Counted from the stretch's first letter, positions 26,828 to 36,297 are shown. The stretch is DNA of 64,000 nucleotides from Dyadobacter sp. 676 (GCF_040448675.1 NZ_CP159289.1:5129001-5193000), one strand, 5' to 3'. Program-made: numbers and translations. Notes: generated by a model from the sequence alone, not told the origin.

Positions 26828-27400
26828 GACTGTCGCCAGTACGTGGTCCATATTGCCGTAGTCGTTGGTTACCTTCGAGATCATCACCCCTCCTTCGATC
26901 AACGCGATAATGGAAACCGCCATTTCTTCGGCATCGATGTCCTTTTGAAATTCACCGGCTTCGGTTCCTTTTTGAATGATATCGACCAGGCTCTTTTTCC
27001 AGCTGAAAATCGCTTTGGCGGCACTCAAACGGAGCGGTACGTTGGTGTCGTCGGCTTCCACGGCTGTGTTCAGGATCGGGCAGCCGCCACGGTTGCCAAC
27101 CGTCGCGATCACATCTTTGTACACGCGGCCATACACCATCAGTTTTTCATAATAGGTAGCGGCTTTCTCGAGTTGCGCCTGCACGGTATTGAAAACCAGG
27201 GACCGGTTGTATTCGAAAACGGCCAGGGCCACTTCTTCTTTATTCTCGAAGTTGCCGTAAATGCTGCCTTTCGTGAGGCCTGTGGCCTCGGTAATGTCCG
27301 ACATAGACGTACCCGCATAGCCTTTCCGGTTGAAAAGCTCGGCGGTTTTCTCAATGATAAAGTTGCGTGTGCGCTCGGCTTTGGAAGTTCCTATGTTCAT
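26798..27400 (-). CDS. TetR/AcrR-family transcriptional regulator
   Basis: 200 residues. The N-terminal helix-turn-helix is clear (KTAELFNRKGYAGTSMSDI, EATGLTKGSIYGNFENKEE), followed by an all-helical ligand domain of the type seen with NRGGCPILNTAVEADDTN, common in regulators of the YxaF/LmrA branch. A perfect palindrome sits in its own promoter, so it is probably autoregulated. It is convergent with the efflux operon, so the efflux genes are possible but unproven targets. Confidence 0.92.
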   Translation of the reverse strand: MNIGTSKAERTRNFIIEKTAELFNRKGYAGTSMSDITEATGLTKGSIYGNFENKEEVALAVFEYNRSLVFNTVQAQLEKAATYYEKLMVYGRVYKDVIATVGNRGGCPILNTAVEADDTNVPLRLSAAKAIFSWKKSLVDIIQKGTEAGEFQKDIDAEEMAVSIIALIEGGVMISKVTNDYGNMDHVLATVQLLVNRIRA

Positions 27401-27404
27401 GTTG

Positions 27405-27437
27405 CAAATATACCAATTGGTATTTATTTTTACAAAA
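27405..27437 (-). promoter_or_regulatory. Bacteroidota-type promoter of the tetR-type gene
   Basis: Read on the minus strand: TTTTG, 20-bp spacer, TATATTTG, then CAAC and the ATG at 27400. Both boxes match the phylum consensus (-33 TTTG, -7 TAnnTTTG) with standard spacing. The -7 box is four bases from the start codon, so the message should be leaderless or nearly so. Confidence 0.7.
27410..27423. promoter_or_regulatory. Palindromic operator ATACCAATTGGTAT
   Basis: A perfect 14-bp palindrome overlapping the spacer and the -7 element of the tetR-type promoter. Its position is ideal for autorepression by the TetR protein. No second copy was noticed upstream of the efflux operon. Confidence 0.7.
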
Positions 27438-27475
27438 CCGGAACCCCATTTGTTGTAGACCTGTCGGCAACCTTT

Positions 27476-28714
27476 TTACAGCGGTAATGCGGGCAAAACT
27501 TGTCCCCGCAGCTCACCGAAACCGATACGGATGTCCCCATTTTGGCAAAAGCCCCGTATAATCACTTCATCGTAGTCTTCCAGAAACCGCCTTTCGATGC
27601 CGTCACCGCATTGCACCGGTTGTTTTCCATTCAGCGTTGCTTCCAGCAGGCAGCCTTTTTGGGCGAGGCCGGTGCCGCTGATAGTGCCGGTAGCCAGCAA
27701 GTCGCCTACTTGTAGATTGCAGCCGGTAACGGTGTGATGGGCAATCTGCTGGGCGGCGGTCCAGTAAAGATGTTTTGCATTGGTTTCGCATAATGTGCAT
27801 TCGCGATGGTTTTCAGGCTTGACTCCGACCGTCAGCGAGAGGTCGAAGTTCATCCGGGGAGCGGCGGCGAGGTAGGGCAGCGGCATGGGAGATTGCACGG
27901 GCGCGGGTACGCGGAACACCTGCAAGGCTTCCCAGGTTACGACCCAGGGAGAAATGCCCGAAGCGAAATTTTTGCTTGTAAATGGCCCCAGGGGTTGGTA
28001 TTCCCACCGCTGGATGTCCCGCGCCGACCAGTCGTTGAAGAGCACGACGCCGAAAATATAATCCTCCGCTTCGGCGACAGGCACAGGCTGGCCACAGGAT
28101 GAGTCTTTGCCGATTACAAATGCGAGTTCGAGCTCGTAATCCAGTGCGTTGGTAGGCTGAAACAAGGGGTTGGCACCCGTCTGAGCCGTCTGTCCCCACG
28201 GACGCCGCACCGGCGTGCCCGACACCGTTATGGACGACGCCCGGCCGTGATAGGCAACGGGCATGTGTTTCCAGTTGGGAAAAAGGGGGTTCTCCGGCCT
28301 GAATAGCCTGCCGACGCTGAATGCGTGTTCTTCGCTGGAATAGAAATCGGTATAATTGCCTACTCTGAGCGGCATATGCGTCTGCACGTCTTTCAGAGGA
28401 ATAAGCAAATGTTCCGAGTACCGCTTCAATATCGAATCACCGTCGCACAGTGCGTCCTGGATTGTTTTTCGCACATATCCGGAAAATTCCCTGCCAAGCC
28501 CTATCAGATCGTTCAATACCGGCTTGCGGAAAACACCACCAGCCTCCGGATAACGCGAAAAAAGGTTCAACGCATAGGTAGCGGGCAGGTCCACGACCCA
28601 TTCACCGATCGCCAGGCCGGCGCGTGCCGGGCGGTCGTCGCTGAATATGCCGAACGGCAGATTATATATAGAGAAATCGGAACCGGACGGGACCGGCAGC
28701 CACGATTGTAACAT
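27476..28714 (-). CDS. fahA: Fumarylacetoacetase
   Basis: 412 residues, matching the full-length family. It catalyses the last step of tyrosine/homogentisate breakdown, fumarylacetoacetate to fumarate and acetoacetate. Motifs: VAYHGRASSITVSGTPVRRP, the metal-ligand region YELELAFVIG and the downstream VVLFNDWSARDIQRWEYQPL, PFTSKNFASGISPWVV, and GDLLATGTISGTG. It is the last gene of a minus-strand cluster, 13 bp after the phenylalanine hydroxylase gene. Confidence 0.96.
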   Translation of the reverse strand: MLQSWLPVPSGSDFSIYNLPFGIFSDDRPARAGLAIGEWVVDLPATYALNLFSRYPEAGGVFRKPVLNDLIGLGREFSGYVRKTIQDALCDGDSILKRYSEHLLIPLKDVQTHMPLRVGNYTDFYSSEEHAFSVGRLFRPENPLFPNWKHMPVAYHGRASSITVSGTPVRRPWGQTAQTGANPLFQPTNALDYELELAFVIGKDSSCGQPVPVAEAEDYIFGVVLFNDWSARDIQRWEYQPLGPFTSKNFASGISPWVVTWEALQVFRVPAPVQSPMPLPYLAAAPRMNFDLSLTVGVKPENHRECTLCETNAKHLYWTAAQQIAHHTVTGCNLQVGDLLATGTISGTGLAQKGCLLEATLNGKQPVQCGDGIERRFLEDYDEVIIRGFCQNGDIRIGFGELRGQVLPALPL

Positions 28715-28727
28715 GATATCGGAATTT

Positions 28728-29456
28728 TTATGCCTGTTGGGCCAGATAGGCTTCCAGTAATGGTTCCAGACCCGTTACTGATTCATAAAGCTGGTTGTAC
28801 GAGTCGATGACGAAGTAGTGGTCCTGATAGCGGTCGATATGGTAGGGCGTGTCGAGTACGAGCGCGAGGTCGAAATCGATCTTCGGGATATCGCTGCGCA
28901 GACAGTAACGGCTTTCCCCGGAGGAGGAAATGATACCACCGCCATAGATCTTCAGATCGCCGTTCTCCCGGATCAGCCCGAACTCGACGGTGTACCAGTA
29001 CAATCTCGAAATGCGTTGCAGAATTTCCTCGTGATCGATGTGCTTCAAAGCCACTTCGCTCAAATGTGCCATAAAATCGCAGAACGACCGGTTGCTAAGG
29101 AGCGGCACGTGACCGAAGGTGTCATGAAACATGTCGGGTTCTTCGAGGTAATCGATCTGCTCGGGCTTGCGCAGCCAGCTCGTCGCGGGGAACTGCCTGT
29201 TGTACAAATGCGTATAGAATTCGCGGTGCGGAATGAGGCCCGGAACCACATACACCTCCCAGCCGGTCAGTGCACGGAGCGCCGGGTTGGTTTCCCGTTC
29301 GAAATGCGGAATGTGCCCTGCCACAAAACCGACTTTGGAAATGCCTTCCAGATAAGCCTGGCTGGCAATTTGTGGCAATTGTTTCATTTGTCGTTCGAAA
29401 AGCAATTGCCACATCCGGTGGTCGGCTTCGGTGTATCGTTCAAAATCCTGGTTCAT
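28728..29456 (-). CDS. phhA: Phenylalanine 4-monooxygenase (pterin-dependent, iron)
   Basis: 242 residues, the normal length for the bacterial single-domain enzyme. The iron-binding facial triad is visible as the two histidines of HDTFGHVPLL and the glutamate in YTVEFGLIRENGD. Ends of the catalytic domain (YGGGIISSSGESRYCL) are also present. It converts phenylalanine to tyrosine and feeds the homogentisate route encoded by the neighbours. 18 bp separate it from the upstream dioxygenase gene, so they are co-transcribed. Confidence 0.95.
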   Translation of the reverse strand: MNQDFERYTEADHRMWQLLFERQMKQLPQIASQAYLEGISKVGFVAGHIPHFERETNPALRALTGWEVYVVPGLIPHREFYTHLYNRQFPATSWLRKPEQIDYLEEPDMFHDTFGHVPLLSNRSFCDFMAHLSEVALKHIDHEEILQRISRLYWYTVEFGLIRENGDLKIYGGGIISSSGESRYCLRSDIPKIDFDLALVLDTPYHIDRYQDHYFVIDSYNQLYESVTGLEPLLEAYLAQQA

Positions 29457-29474
29457 GGTTAAAAACGGTTTACG

Positions 29475-30602
29475 TTAAAGTGTACCTCGCAGCATCTGTT
29501 CCCGCTCGATAGCTTCGAATAGCGCTTTGAAATTGCCCTTCCCGAACGATTGGGCACCCTTTCTTTGAATGATCTCAAAAAAGAGCGTAGGACGTGGCAT
29601 GACCGGTTTCGTGAAAATCTGAAGAAGGTAACCTTCATCGTCGCGGTCGACGAGGATGCCCAGGTCCCGCAGGCTGGCAATGTCTTCGTCGATATGCCCG
29701 ACGCGGCGTATCAGGTCGTCGTAATAGGCCGTGGGAACGCGCAGAAATTCAACCCCGCGGTCGCGCAGGGCGCGTACGGTGTCGACGATGTGGTCGGTGG
29801 CGACGGCGATGTGCTGCACGCCCGGCCCGCCGTAAAAATCGAGATATTCCTCCACCTGCGATTTCTTTTTTCCCTCGGCCGGTTCGTTGATCGGAAACTT
29901 GATGCGCCCGTTGCCATTGCTCATGACCTTGCTCATCAGTGCCGAGTATTCGGTTGAAATATCCTTGTCATCAAACGAAACCAGCATTTTAAAGCCCATT
30001 ACTTCCTCGTAGAACTGCACCCACCGGTTCATTTCGTTCCAGCCGACATTTCCTACCATATGGTCGATGTAACGCAGGCCGACCGGACCGGGTGAATGCT
30101 CGGGTTGCCAGGCGACAAAGCCTGGCAGGAAAACGCCGTGGTAATCCTTTCGTTCGACAAAAATGTGTACGGTGTCCCCGTAGGTGCAGATTCCCGACCG
30201 GACGGTCCGGCCATCCTTGTCTTGTTCCACCGCAGGCTCCAAAAACGGCCGGGCACCACGGCCCACGGTCTCGCGGTAGGCTTTTTTAGCATCGTCGACC
30301 CACAATGCGATGGCCTTGACGCCATCGCCGTGGCGATCGATGTGGGCGCCGATGGCCGTACCGCCATGCAGGGGAGAAGTGAAGACAAGCCGGATCTTGT
30401 CCTGTACCACAACATACGACTCGCGGTCGGTGAGACCTGTTTCAAGCCCGGCCATCGCCAGCGGCTGAAACCCGAATGCGTTTCTGAAATAATGTGCCGA
30501 TTGCAGCGCATTACCGACATAGAGTTCTACATAATCCGTACCGTTAATAGGCAAGAAGTCGGTCGTGGCGGACGGCGCGGTTGGTGCTGTTAGTGTGGAC
30601 AT
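29475..30602 (-). CDS. hppD: 4-Hydroxyphenylpyruvate dioxygenase
   Basis: 375 residues of two vicinal-oxygen-chelate modules. Motifs: RYIDHMVGNV with the first iron-ligand histidine, GPGVQHIAVATDHIVDTV with the second, and the C-terminal FFEIIQRKGAQSFGKGNFKALF with the glutamate ligand. It converts 4-hydroxyphenylpyruvate to homogentisate in the tyrosine degradation pathway. Its upstream leader (30603-30823) carries a phased decamer repeat that could hold a regulator. Confidence 0.96.
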   Translation of the reverse strand: MSTLTAPTAPSATTDFLPINGTDYVELYVGNALQSAHYFRNAFGFQPLAMAGLETGLTDRESYVVVQDKIRLVFTSPLHGGTAIGAHIDRHGDGVKAIALWVDDAKKAYRETVGRGARPFLEPAVEQDKDGRTVRSGICTYGDTVHIFVERKDYHGVFLPGFVAWQPEHSPGPVGLRYIDHMVGNVGWNEMNRWVQFYEEVMGFKMLVSFDDKDISTEYSALMSKVMSNGNGRIKFPINEPAEGKKKSQVEEYLDFYGGPGVQHIAVATDHIVDTVRALRDRGVEFLRVPTAYYDDLIRRVGHIDEDIASLRDLGILVDRDDEGYLLQIFTKPVMPRPTLFFEIIQRKGAQSFGKGNFKALFEAIEREQMLRGTL

Positions 30603-30621
30603 TGTGACGTGTTTAAGTTTG

Positions 30622-30671
30622 TTGTCTGGTTTTGTCAGGTATTGTCAAGCGTTGTCAGGAGTTGCCAGTTA
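30622..30671. repeat. Phased decamer repeat (TTGTCnnnnn, five units)
   Basis: TTGTC (last unit TTGCC) recurs exactly every 10 bp at 30622, 30632, 30642, 30652 and 30662, upstream of the dioxygenase start on the minus strand. The same motif, inverted, forms four units at 63546-63585 and a shorter run near 45331-45355. Confidence 0.75.
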
Positions 30672-30823
30672 TAGTTATTTGTCGTTAGTGGGTCGGGTGT
30701 GATCAGAGGTCTTAATTAAACTGTTAGCTGTCAATAAGTTAATTGATGTTGCCCCTCCAATGCTATCATTCTGGCAATACTTGACCACGGCTGATTATTC
30801 CTCGACAATTCTTGATCGCTTTG

Positions 30824-31984
30824 CTAGCCTTCTCCCCAACTGTGCCAATACAGCCCGTCGTCGATTGCCATGGCTTGTTCCGTTAGCATCAGGGGCCGGA
30901 AGGTGTCGACCATTACGGCCAGCTCCTGCGTTTCTTTTTTGCCGACGCTTCGCTCGTATGCGCCGGGGTGCGGGCCGTGGGGAATACCCCCCGGGTGCAG
31001 GGTGATGTGCCCCGGAGCAATGTTGTTGCGGCTCATGAAGTCGCCATCGACATAATACAACACCTCGTCGGAATCGATATTGCTGTGGTTGTAGGGGGCT
31101 GGTATCGCCAGCGGGTGGTAGTCGTAGAGCCTCGGACAGAACGAGCACACCACAAATGCATCGGTCTGGAATGTCTGATGAACCGGTGGCGGCTGATGTA
31201 TGCGGCCGGTGATGGGTTCGAAATTGTGGATCGAGAAGGCCCAGGGATAGTTATACCCGTCCCAGCCGATCACGTCGAAAGGGTGTGTTTCGTAGGTTAC
31301 CGGGTGAATATGGTCCTGTTTTTTGATTTTGACAACGAAGTCGCCATGCTCGTCGTGCGTTTCCAGGTTGCGCGGGAGAATGTAATCCCGTTCGCAATAG
31401 GGCGAATGCTCCGTTAATTGCCCGAAATGGTTGCGGTAGCGCTTCGGGGTATAAACGGGCGAATGCGATTCCAGGTAAAGCAGGCGGTTGTCGGATGTAT
31501 CGAACCCGATCTGGTAAATCGTGCCCCGCGGGATCAGCACGTAATCGCCGTACTTGAAAGGCACCTCTCCGAAGGGTGTCCGCAGCCTTCCCGAACCACG
31601 GTGGATAAACAACAGTTCGTCGGCATCGGCATTCTTGTAAAAATAATCCATCGGCGTGCCGGTTGGAGCGGCGAGGCCGAGCACCACGTCGCGGTTGACG
31701 AGCAACGGAACCCGGCTCTCGAGGTAATCGGCTGCAGGCCCCACGTCGAAGCCGACCAGCTTCCGCATCGTCATATTATTCGTTACCGCAATGCGCGGCG
31801 CCACATCGTAGGGCTCGCCAAGGAATTTGACCTGCGTAGGCCGCCAGGTATGATAGAGGAGGGACGACATGCCTTCGAAACCGATCGTTCCGAAAAGTTC
31901 TTCATAGTAAAGCCCGCCGTCGTTTTTACGGAACTGCGTGTGCCGCTTGGGCGGAATGGTCCCTAGTTGCTGATAGATCGGCAT
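30824..31984 (-). CDS. hgmA: Homogentisate 1,2-dioxygenase
   Basis: 386 residues from the preferred start 31984 (MPIYQQLGTIPPKRHTQF), which is preceded by an AAGGAT ribosome-binding sequence; the open frame runs 20 codons further upstream. It opens the homogentisate ring. Typical segments are GFEGMSSLLYHTWRPTQVK, DADELLFIHRGSGRL, PRGTIYQIGF, and the iron-binding C-terminal region HPGGIPHGPHPGAYE with the end motif HSWGEG. Shorter than the 430-residue proteobacterial enzyme but complete for the Bacteroidota form. It lies upstream of hppD across 221 bp. Confidence 0.93.
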   Translation of the reverse strand: MPIYQQLGTIPPKRHTQFRKNDGGLYYEELFGTIGFEGMSSLLYHTWRPTQVKFLGEPYDVAPRIAVTNNMTMRKLVGFDVGPAADYLESRVPLLVNRDVVLGLAAPTGTPMDYFYKNADADELLFIHRGSGRLRTPFGEVPFKYGDYVLIPRGTIYQIGFDTSDNRLLYLESHSPVYTPKRYRNHFGQLTEHSPYCERDYILPRNLETHDEHGDFVVKIKKQDHIHPVTYETHPFDVIGWDGYNYPWAFSIHNFEPITGRIHQPPPVHQTFQTDAFVVCSFCPRLYDYHPLAIPAPYNHSNIDSDEVLYYVDGDFMSRNNIAPGHITLHPGGIPHGPHPGAYERSVGKKETQELAVMVDTFRPLMLTEQAMAIDDGLYWHSWGEG

Positions 31985-32121
31985 ATCCTTCCGATAGTAA
32001 GTTAGCCAATAATTGTCTATGCAATTATAAGAAAAGCAAATCAATATTTAAATAATTTTTTGGATTATTTTTAAATTAAAGAAAATAGGTACGCTTAATA
32101 ACTTCTATATTTCGGAGCTGA

Positions 32122-32150
32122 TTGTTCTATTGGATATTAGAATAACTTTG
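32122..32150 (+). promoter_or_regulatory. Candidate promoter of the GH9 gene
   Basis: TTG at 32122-32124, an 18-bp spacer and TAACTTTG at 32143-32150, which exactly fits TAnnTTTG. Transcription would start near 32156 and leave a leader of about 120 nt before ATG 32277. Confidence 0.55.
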
Positions 32151-32276
32151 AAAGTGTTTCGGTCCCGGTTAGCTTGAACGGCCCGAAATCGACTCTCATC
32201 CTATTTGAAAAGGCGTTCCTGCCTTCGCTGTTGTTCGTTATAACACCGGATTTATTCAATTCAAAACCATCTAGCC

Positions 32277-34686
32277 ATGAGGAAGCTACCTTCTTTCGCC
32301 CGGAACGGGCTTTTGTACTTTTTTACTGTGTCTGTTAATATCGGTGCGGGGAGTTGCGCAGATCAGCCAGTTCATTCATGTCGATCAGTTCGGCTATGCG
32401 CCCGCCGCGGAAAAAGTGGCGGTTTTGAGTAATCCGGTCCAAGGGTACAACGCCGCGCTGAATTATTCACCTCCGGCTACGATGGAGGTGCGCAACCACA
32501 TCACCAACGCGGTGGCCTTTTCCGGTCCGGTCAGCATTTGGAACAACGGGAATACCCAAGCCAATTCGGGCGACCAGGGCTGGTGGTTCGACTTTTCCGC
32601 ATTGACGGCCGCCGGTACCTATTATGTGTTCGATCCGGTGAATAACCAGCGTTCGGCGGTTTTCGAAATCGCGGCCAATCCGTACGGCAAGGTAATGCTG
32701 GCGGCGATGAAGATGTTTTATTATAACCGTTGCAATATGGCCAAGGCGGCACCTTTCGCTCAAAGCAAGTGGACCGACGGTAATAATTTCATGAACCCGT
32801 CGCAGGATGCCAACTGCCGTTATGTCTACGACCAGGATAATGCGGCCCTCGAAAAGGATCTTACGGGCGGCTGGTTCGATGCCGGGGATTATAACAAATA
32901 TGTCTCTTTCACCCACAGTCCCCTGCATGACCTGTTGTACGCGTACGAGGAGAACCCGACCGTTTTTTCAGACAATTTTAATATCCCCGAAAGCAAAAAC
33001 GGCATTCCCGATATTCTGGACGAGGTGAAGTGGGAGCTCGACTGGCTCTTTAAAATGACCAATGCCGACGGCAGCACCCACAACAAAATGGGTAGCCGGA
33101 ATTACAGCGAAAACATTTCTTCGCCGCCGAGCGCCAATGTCGACGGCCGCTATTACGGCCCGACCTGCACATCCGCTTCTGCCACGATAGCGTCGGTGTT
33201 CTCGCACGCGGCCCTCGTGTATGCGGGTATTCCCGCGCTCGCTGCCTACGCGGCACAGCTGGAAGCGAAGGCCGTGAGCTGTTTCGATTATGTGCTGCCG
33301 TTTTTCAACACCAATACGCTCCAGACCAATTGCGACGACGGCAGCATTGTTTCGGGGGATGCCGATGTGGCCGTCGGGCCGCAGCGGAATATGATGGTGA
33401 TAGCGGCGATTTACCTGTTCGAGCGGACCGGGAATGCGATTTACAACCAGTTTGTAGTGAGTAACTACGCTGCTACCGATGTGATGAGCTCGGGTTATTG
33501 GGGCGTGGATGCCACCGAATTGCAGGATGCTTTGCTGCGGTATGCCAAACTGCCTGCCGCCAATCCCACCGTGGCTGCCGCGATACTGAATTCGGCGGGG
33601 ACGGCAGTGGACGGCAACTGGAACGATTTCTTCGGTTGGACAGAGGCTGATCTGTACCGCGCATTTATGCCCGACTGGTCGTATCATTGGGGCAGCAACA
33701 TGCCCAAGGCTGATTATGCCAATGTGAACCGTACCATGCTCAAGGCGGGCCTGGGCGATGCGGCCAGCCTGCGACGCAAGGCCACGGAGCAAATCCATTA
33801 TTTCCACGGCGTCAATCCGCAGGGACTGGTGTATCTGTCGAACATGTATTCAATCGGCGGCGACCGTTGCGCCAATGAAATTTACCACACCTGGTTCAAC
33901 GACGGCACTGTTTACGACAACGCGCTCACATCGCCGAATGGCCCGGCGCCGGGGTACGTAGTAGGCGGCCCGAATGCCGATTACACGATCGCCACCCAAT
34001 CGCCTCCTTATGGCCAGCCTCGCCAGAAGAGCTATCTCGATTTCAACACCGGCTGGCCGACCAACAGCTGGGAGATCACCGAGCCGGCCATTTATTATCA
34101 GGCGGCATATGTAAGGCTGCTTGGGCATGTGACATTACCGGTAGAGGATCCGTTACCCGTGGAGCTGGCTTATTTCAATTTAAAGGAGCTCGACAACGGC
34201 CAGGCGCAGCTATACTGGAAAACCGTTTCCGAAACGGATAACGATCGTTTCGAAATCGAGCGCTCGGGGAACGGAACCGATTTTAAAATGATAGGGGAAG
34301 TAAAAGGCAGCCAAACTACGGCACAGCCGCATGACTATACTTTCACCGACACCGAAGTACCGGCGGCTACTGTTTATTACCGGTTGAAACAGGTGGATGC
34401 CGATGGCGGGTACGAGCATTCCAGAATCATCGCATTGTACCGCAACGGCGACGCGGCTTTCCGGATCGGTCCCAATCCGTTAACCGACTACATCGATATT
34501 CAAATGCCGCCGCAAACCGGCCGTACCACCGTGAAGCTGACCAATATGGCAGGAGTGGAAGTAATACACCGGGATATGGACGGTAACGGACGGATTTCCG
34601 TGCCTGGGCTCGCCGGCGGTATTTACCTACTCCGGATAGAGAAGGATCGCGACCGGATTTTCACGCAGCTTGTTTTCAAAAATTGA
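32277..34686 (+). CDS. Glycoside hydrolase family 9 cellulase with type IX secretion sorting domain (frameshift in signal peptide)
   Basis: The body is open from 32344 to 34686. Order: N-terminal Ig-like domain (FIHVDQFGYAPAAEKVAVLS), GH9 catalytic (alpha/alpha)6 barrel with GGWFDAGDYNKYVSFTHSPL (the catalytic aspartates) and SWEITEPAIYYQAAYVRLL (the general acid glutamate), a fibronectin-like linker, and a C-terminal type IX sorting domain (IGPNPLTDYIDIQMP and GGIYLLRIEKDRD, ending in LVFKN). The likely start is ATG 32277 (MRKLPSFARNGLLYF), whose frame differs from the body by one base. With one T less in the T6 run at 32319-32324 the two join as a normal signal peptide, FLLCLLISVRGVAQ. The enzyme would be an outer-membrane-secreted endoglucanase. 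Confidence 0.88.
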
Positions 34687-34706
34687 TTGTCAGCGGCATA
34701 ATAATC

Positions 34707-34742
34707 AGCGGCAGTACCATCCGGGCCGGTAGTACTGCCGCT
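34707..34742. terminator. Perfect 11-bp inverted repeat between convergent genes
   Basis: AGCGGCAGTAC / GTACTGCCGCT with a 14-nt loop between the cellulase and the haem-binding protein gene. It probably terminates both transcripts. Confidence 0.6.
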
Positions 34743-34760
34743 CTTCAATTGGGGACCCGG

Positions 34761-35273
34761 CTAGCTGTTACCCCCGGCAGGATTCCTTTTAGGCATGATC
34801 AGGCTGTCGGCAGGGTATCGGGCTTTCAGCGTATCCATTTGGGCCTTCGCCCATTCGATAAGCCGTTGGCGCTGGGCGGTGGAGAGCCTGGCTTCGGGAT
34901 GCATACCCAATGCGGTATACGACCCGAGGGGCATAGCATCGTCTTCGACCATTTCCACGGTCTCTTCCAGCTTGTGGTTCTGCCGGGCGATCGACAATCC
35001 GGCGAAGGTCGAAAAGTTCAGATGCCTTTTGCCGTCTTCGATATGCTCGTTCATCCACCACGCAACAGGCTGGATGTTGTAATACCATGGATACACGGTT
35101 TTATTGCTGTGGCAGTCGTTGCAAGCCACCGACAGAATGTGCTTTACATCGGCCGGGACGTCGTATTTGGTGGAAATGTCCAGAGACTGGTCATCGGAGA
35201 AGTTTTTTTCGGGACGGATAAACTGAATGGCGATAAGAACGGCCAGCAGGGCCAGCAGGATTTTTTTGAACAT
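34761..35273 (-). CDS. Haem-binding domain protein (cytochrome-c-like, single CxxCH)
   Basis: 170 residues with an N-terminal membrane anchor (residues 3-20, KKILLALLAVLIAIQFI) and a c-type haem motif CNDCHSN at about residue 51. It continues VYPWYYNIQPVAWWMNEHIE, typical of the haem_bd family (PF14376-like) of Bacteroidota. It would face the periplasm and bind haem c; electron-transfer role is assumed. Alone on its strand, next to an AraC gene in the same direction 57 bp upstream. Confidence 0.88.
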   Translation of the reverse strand: MFKKILLALLAVLIAIQFIRPEKNFSDDQSLDISTKYDVPADVKHILSVACNDCHSNKTVYPWYYNIQPVAWWMNEHIEDGKRHLNFSTFAGLSIARQNHKLEETVEMVEDDAMPLGSYTALGMHPEARLSTAQRQRLIEWAKAQMDTLKARYPADSLIMPKRNPAGGNS

Positions 35274-35330
35274 GTCCGACTATGATAGATTAGGTCTAAA
35301 TATGCATAATAATGCTTCCGGCCGGAAATT

Positions 35331-36227
35331 TTACTGTCCGTATATGCCCTTATTTTTTCGGTAGTGCGCCGGCGGTATACCCATTTGCTGTTTGAAAAGC
35401 CTCGAAAAATAGAAAGGATCGTCGATTCCGATCGCCGAGGCGACTTCATTGACACGCATTGCGCCGAAATGCAGCAGCTGGCAAGCTTTCTGAATGCGGA
35501 GGTAATTGAAATACTCGATCGGCGCATAACCGGTATCCTTTTTGAATTTCCTGGAAAAAAATGAACCCGATAAATTTACCGAACGGGCAATATTATCCAG
35601 CGTAAGGCTATTCGAGAGATTTTCCTGCATGTAAAGGATCGCCTTTTCCGTAGGACTGGCATCCCGTACCGACTGTTTCTGAGAGCCGAAATGTTCCGGT
35701 GCGATAAACGACGAGAGGTAATGCGGGAGCGCCAGGTTGGCTTGCAGAAGGTTGGAGGCGCTATACCCTTTCAGCAATGTCCGTGCGATGTGGGTAAAGA
35801 GGGCATTCCGTTCCTCGGAAAAGCCTACCTGGACTGCGCGTGCCGGCTCGCCGCCGCGTTCCATAACCGCCGCGGCTGCTGCGTCGCAATGGCTGCCGCC
35901 GAGGTGCATCCAGTAAATGCTCCACGGATTTTTCGCGTCGGCGCCGTAAGAATGAGGGACATCCATCGGCAGGACGAATATTTCGCCCGCCCGCACCTGC
36001 ACGACGTTCCCGCCGGTCTCCACCCATCCCTGGCCGTCGCTGCAATAGAGTAAAATGGCTTGCGAAATGCCGTTGGGGCGCTGGTAATAGTGGTGCATGG
36101 CCTTGGGATAATAGCCCATTCTCGCGATGAACAATTGGGCGATCAGCGGCAGCTGTTCGCAATGTGAAGTGGCTACTTTGGGTATTTCGATAATCAGTTC
36201 GCCTTCGAAGCCCCGGCTTTTGCGCAT
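35331..36227 (-). CDS. AraC-family transcriptional regulator
   Basis: 298 residues from the preferred start at 36227 (MRKSRGFEGELIIEIPK); the open frame goes on to 36503 but would overlap the divergent dioxygenase gene. The N-terminal cupin-like sensor contains the HYYQRPNGISQAILLYCSDG and VLPMDVPHSYGADA segments typical of sugar-sensing AraC proteins. The C-terminal DNA-binding domain is clear: LTLDNIARSVNLSGSFFSRK and VNEVASAIGIDDPFYFSRLF. It is divergent from the PhyH/MFS/isomerase operon and separated by an inverted repeat, so it probably activates that operon. Confidence 0.92.
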   Translation of the reverse strand: MRKSRGFEGELIIEIPKVATSHCEQLPLIAQLFIARMGYYPKAMHHYYQRPNGISQAILLYCSDGQGWVETGGNVVQVRAGEIFVLPMDVPHSYGADAKNPWSIYWMHLGGSHCDAAAAAVMERGGEPARAVQVGFSEERNALFTHIARTLLKGYSASNLLQANLALPHYLSSFIAPEHFGSQKQSVRDASPTEKAILYMQENLSNSLTLDNIARSVNLSGSFFSRKFKKDTGYAPIEYFNYLRIQKACQLLHFGAMRVNEVASAIGIDDPFYFSRLFKQQMGIPPAHYRKNKGIYGQ

Positions 36228-36297
36228 AATGTGTGTTTTTGATGATGGACAATGTGAAATAAAGGTAAAATAATCCATGTTTTGGACAAAATCCTTC

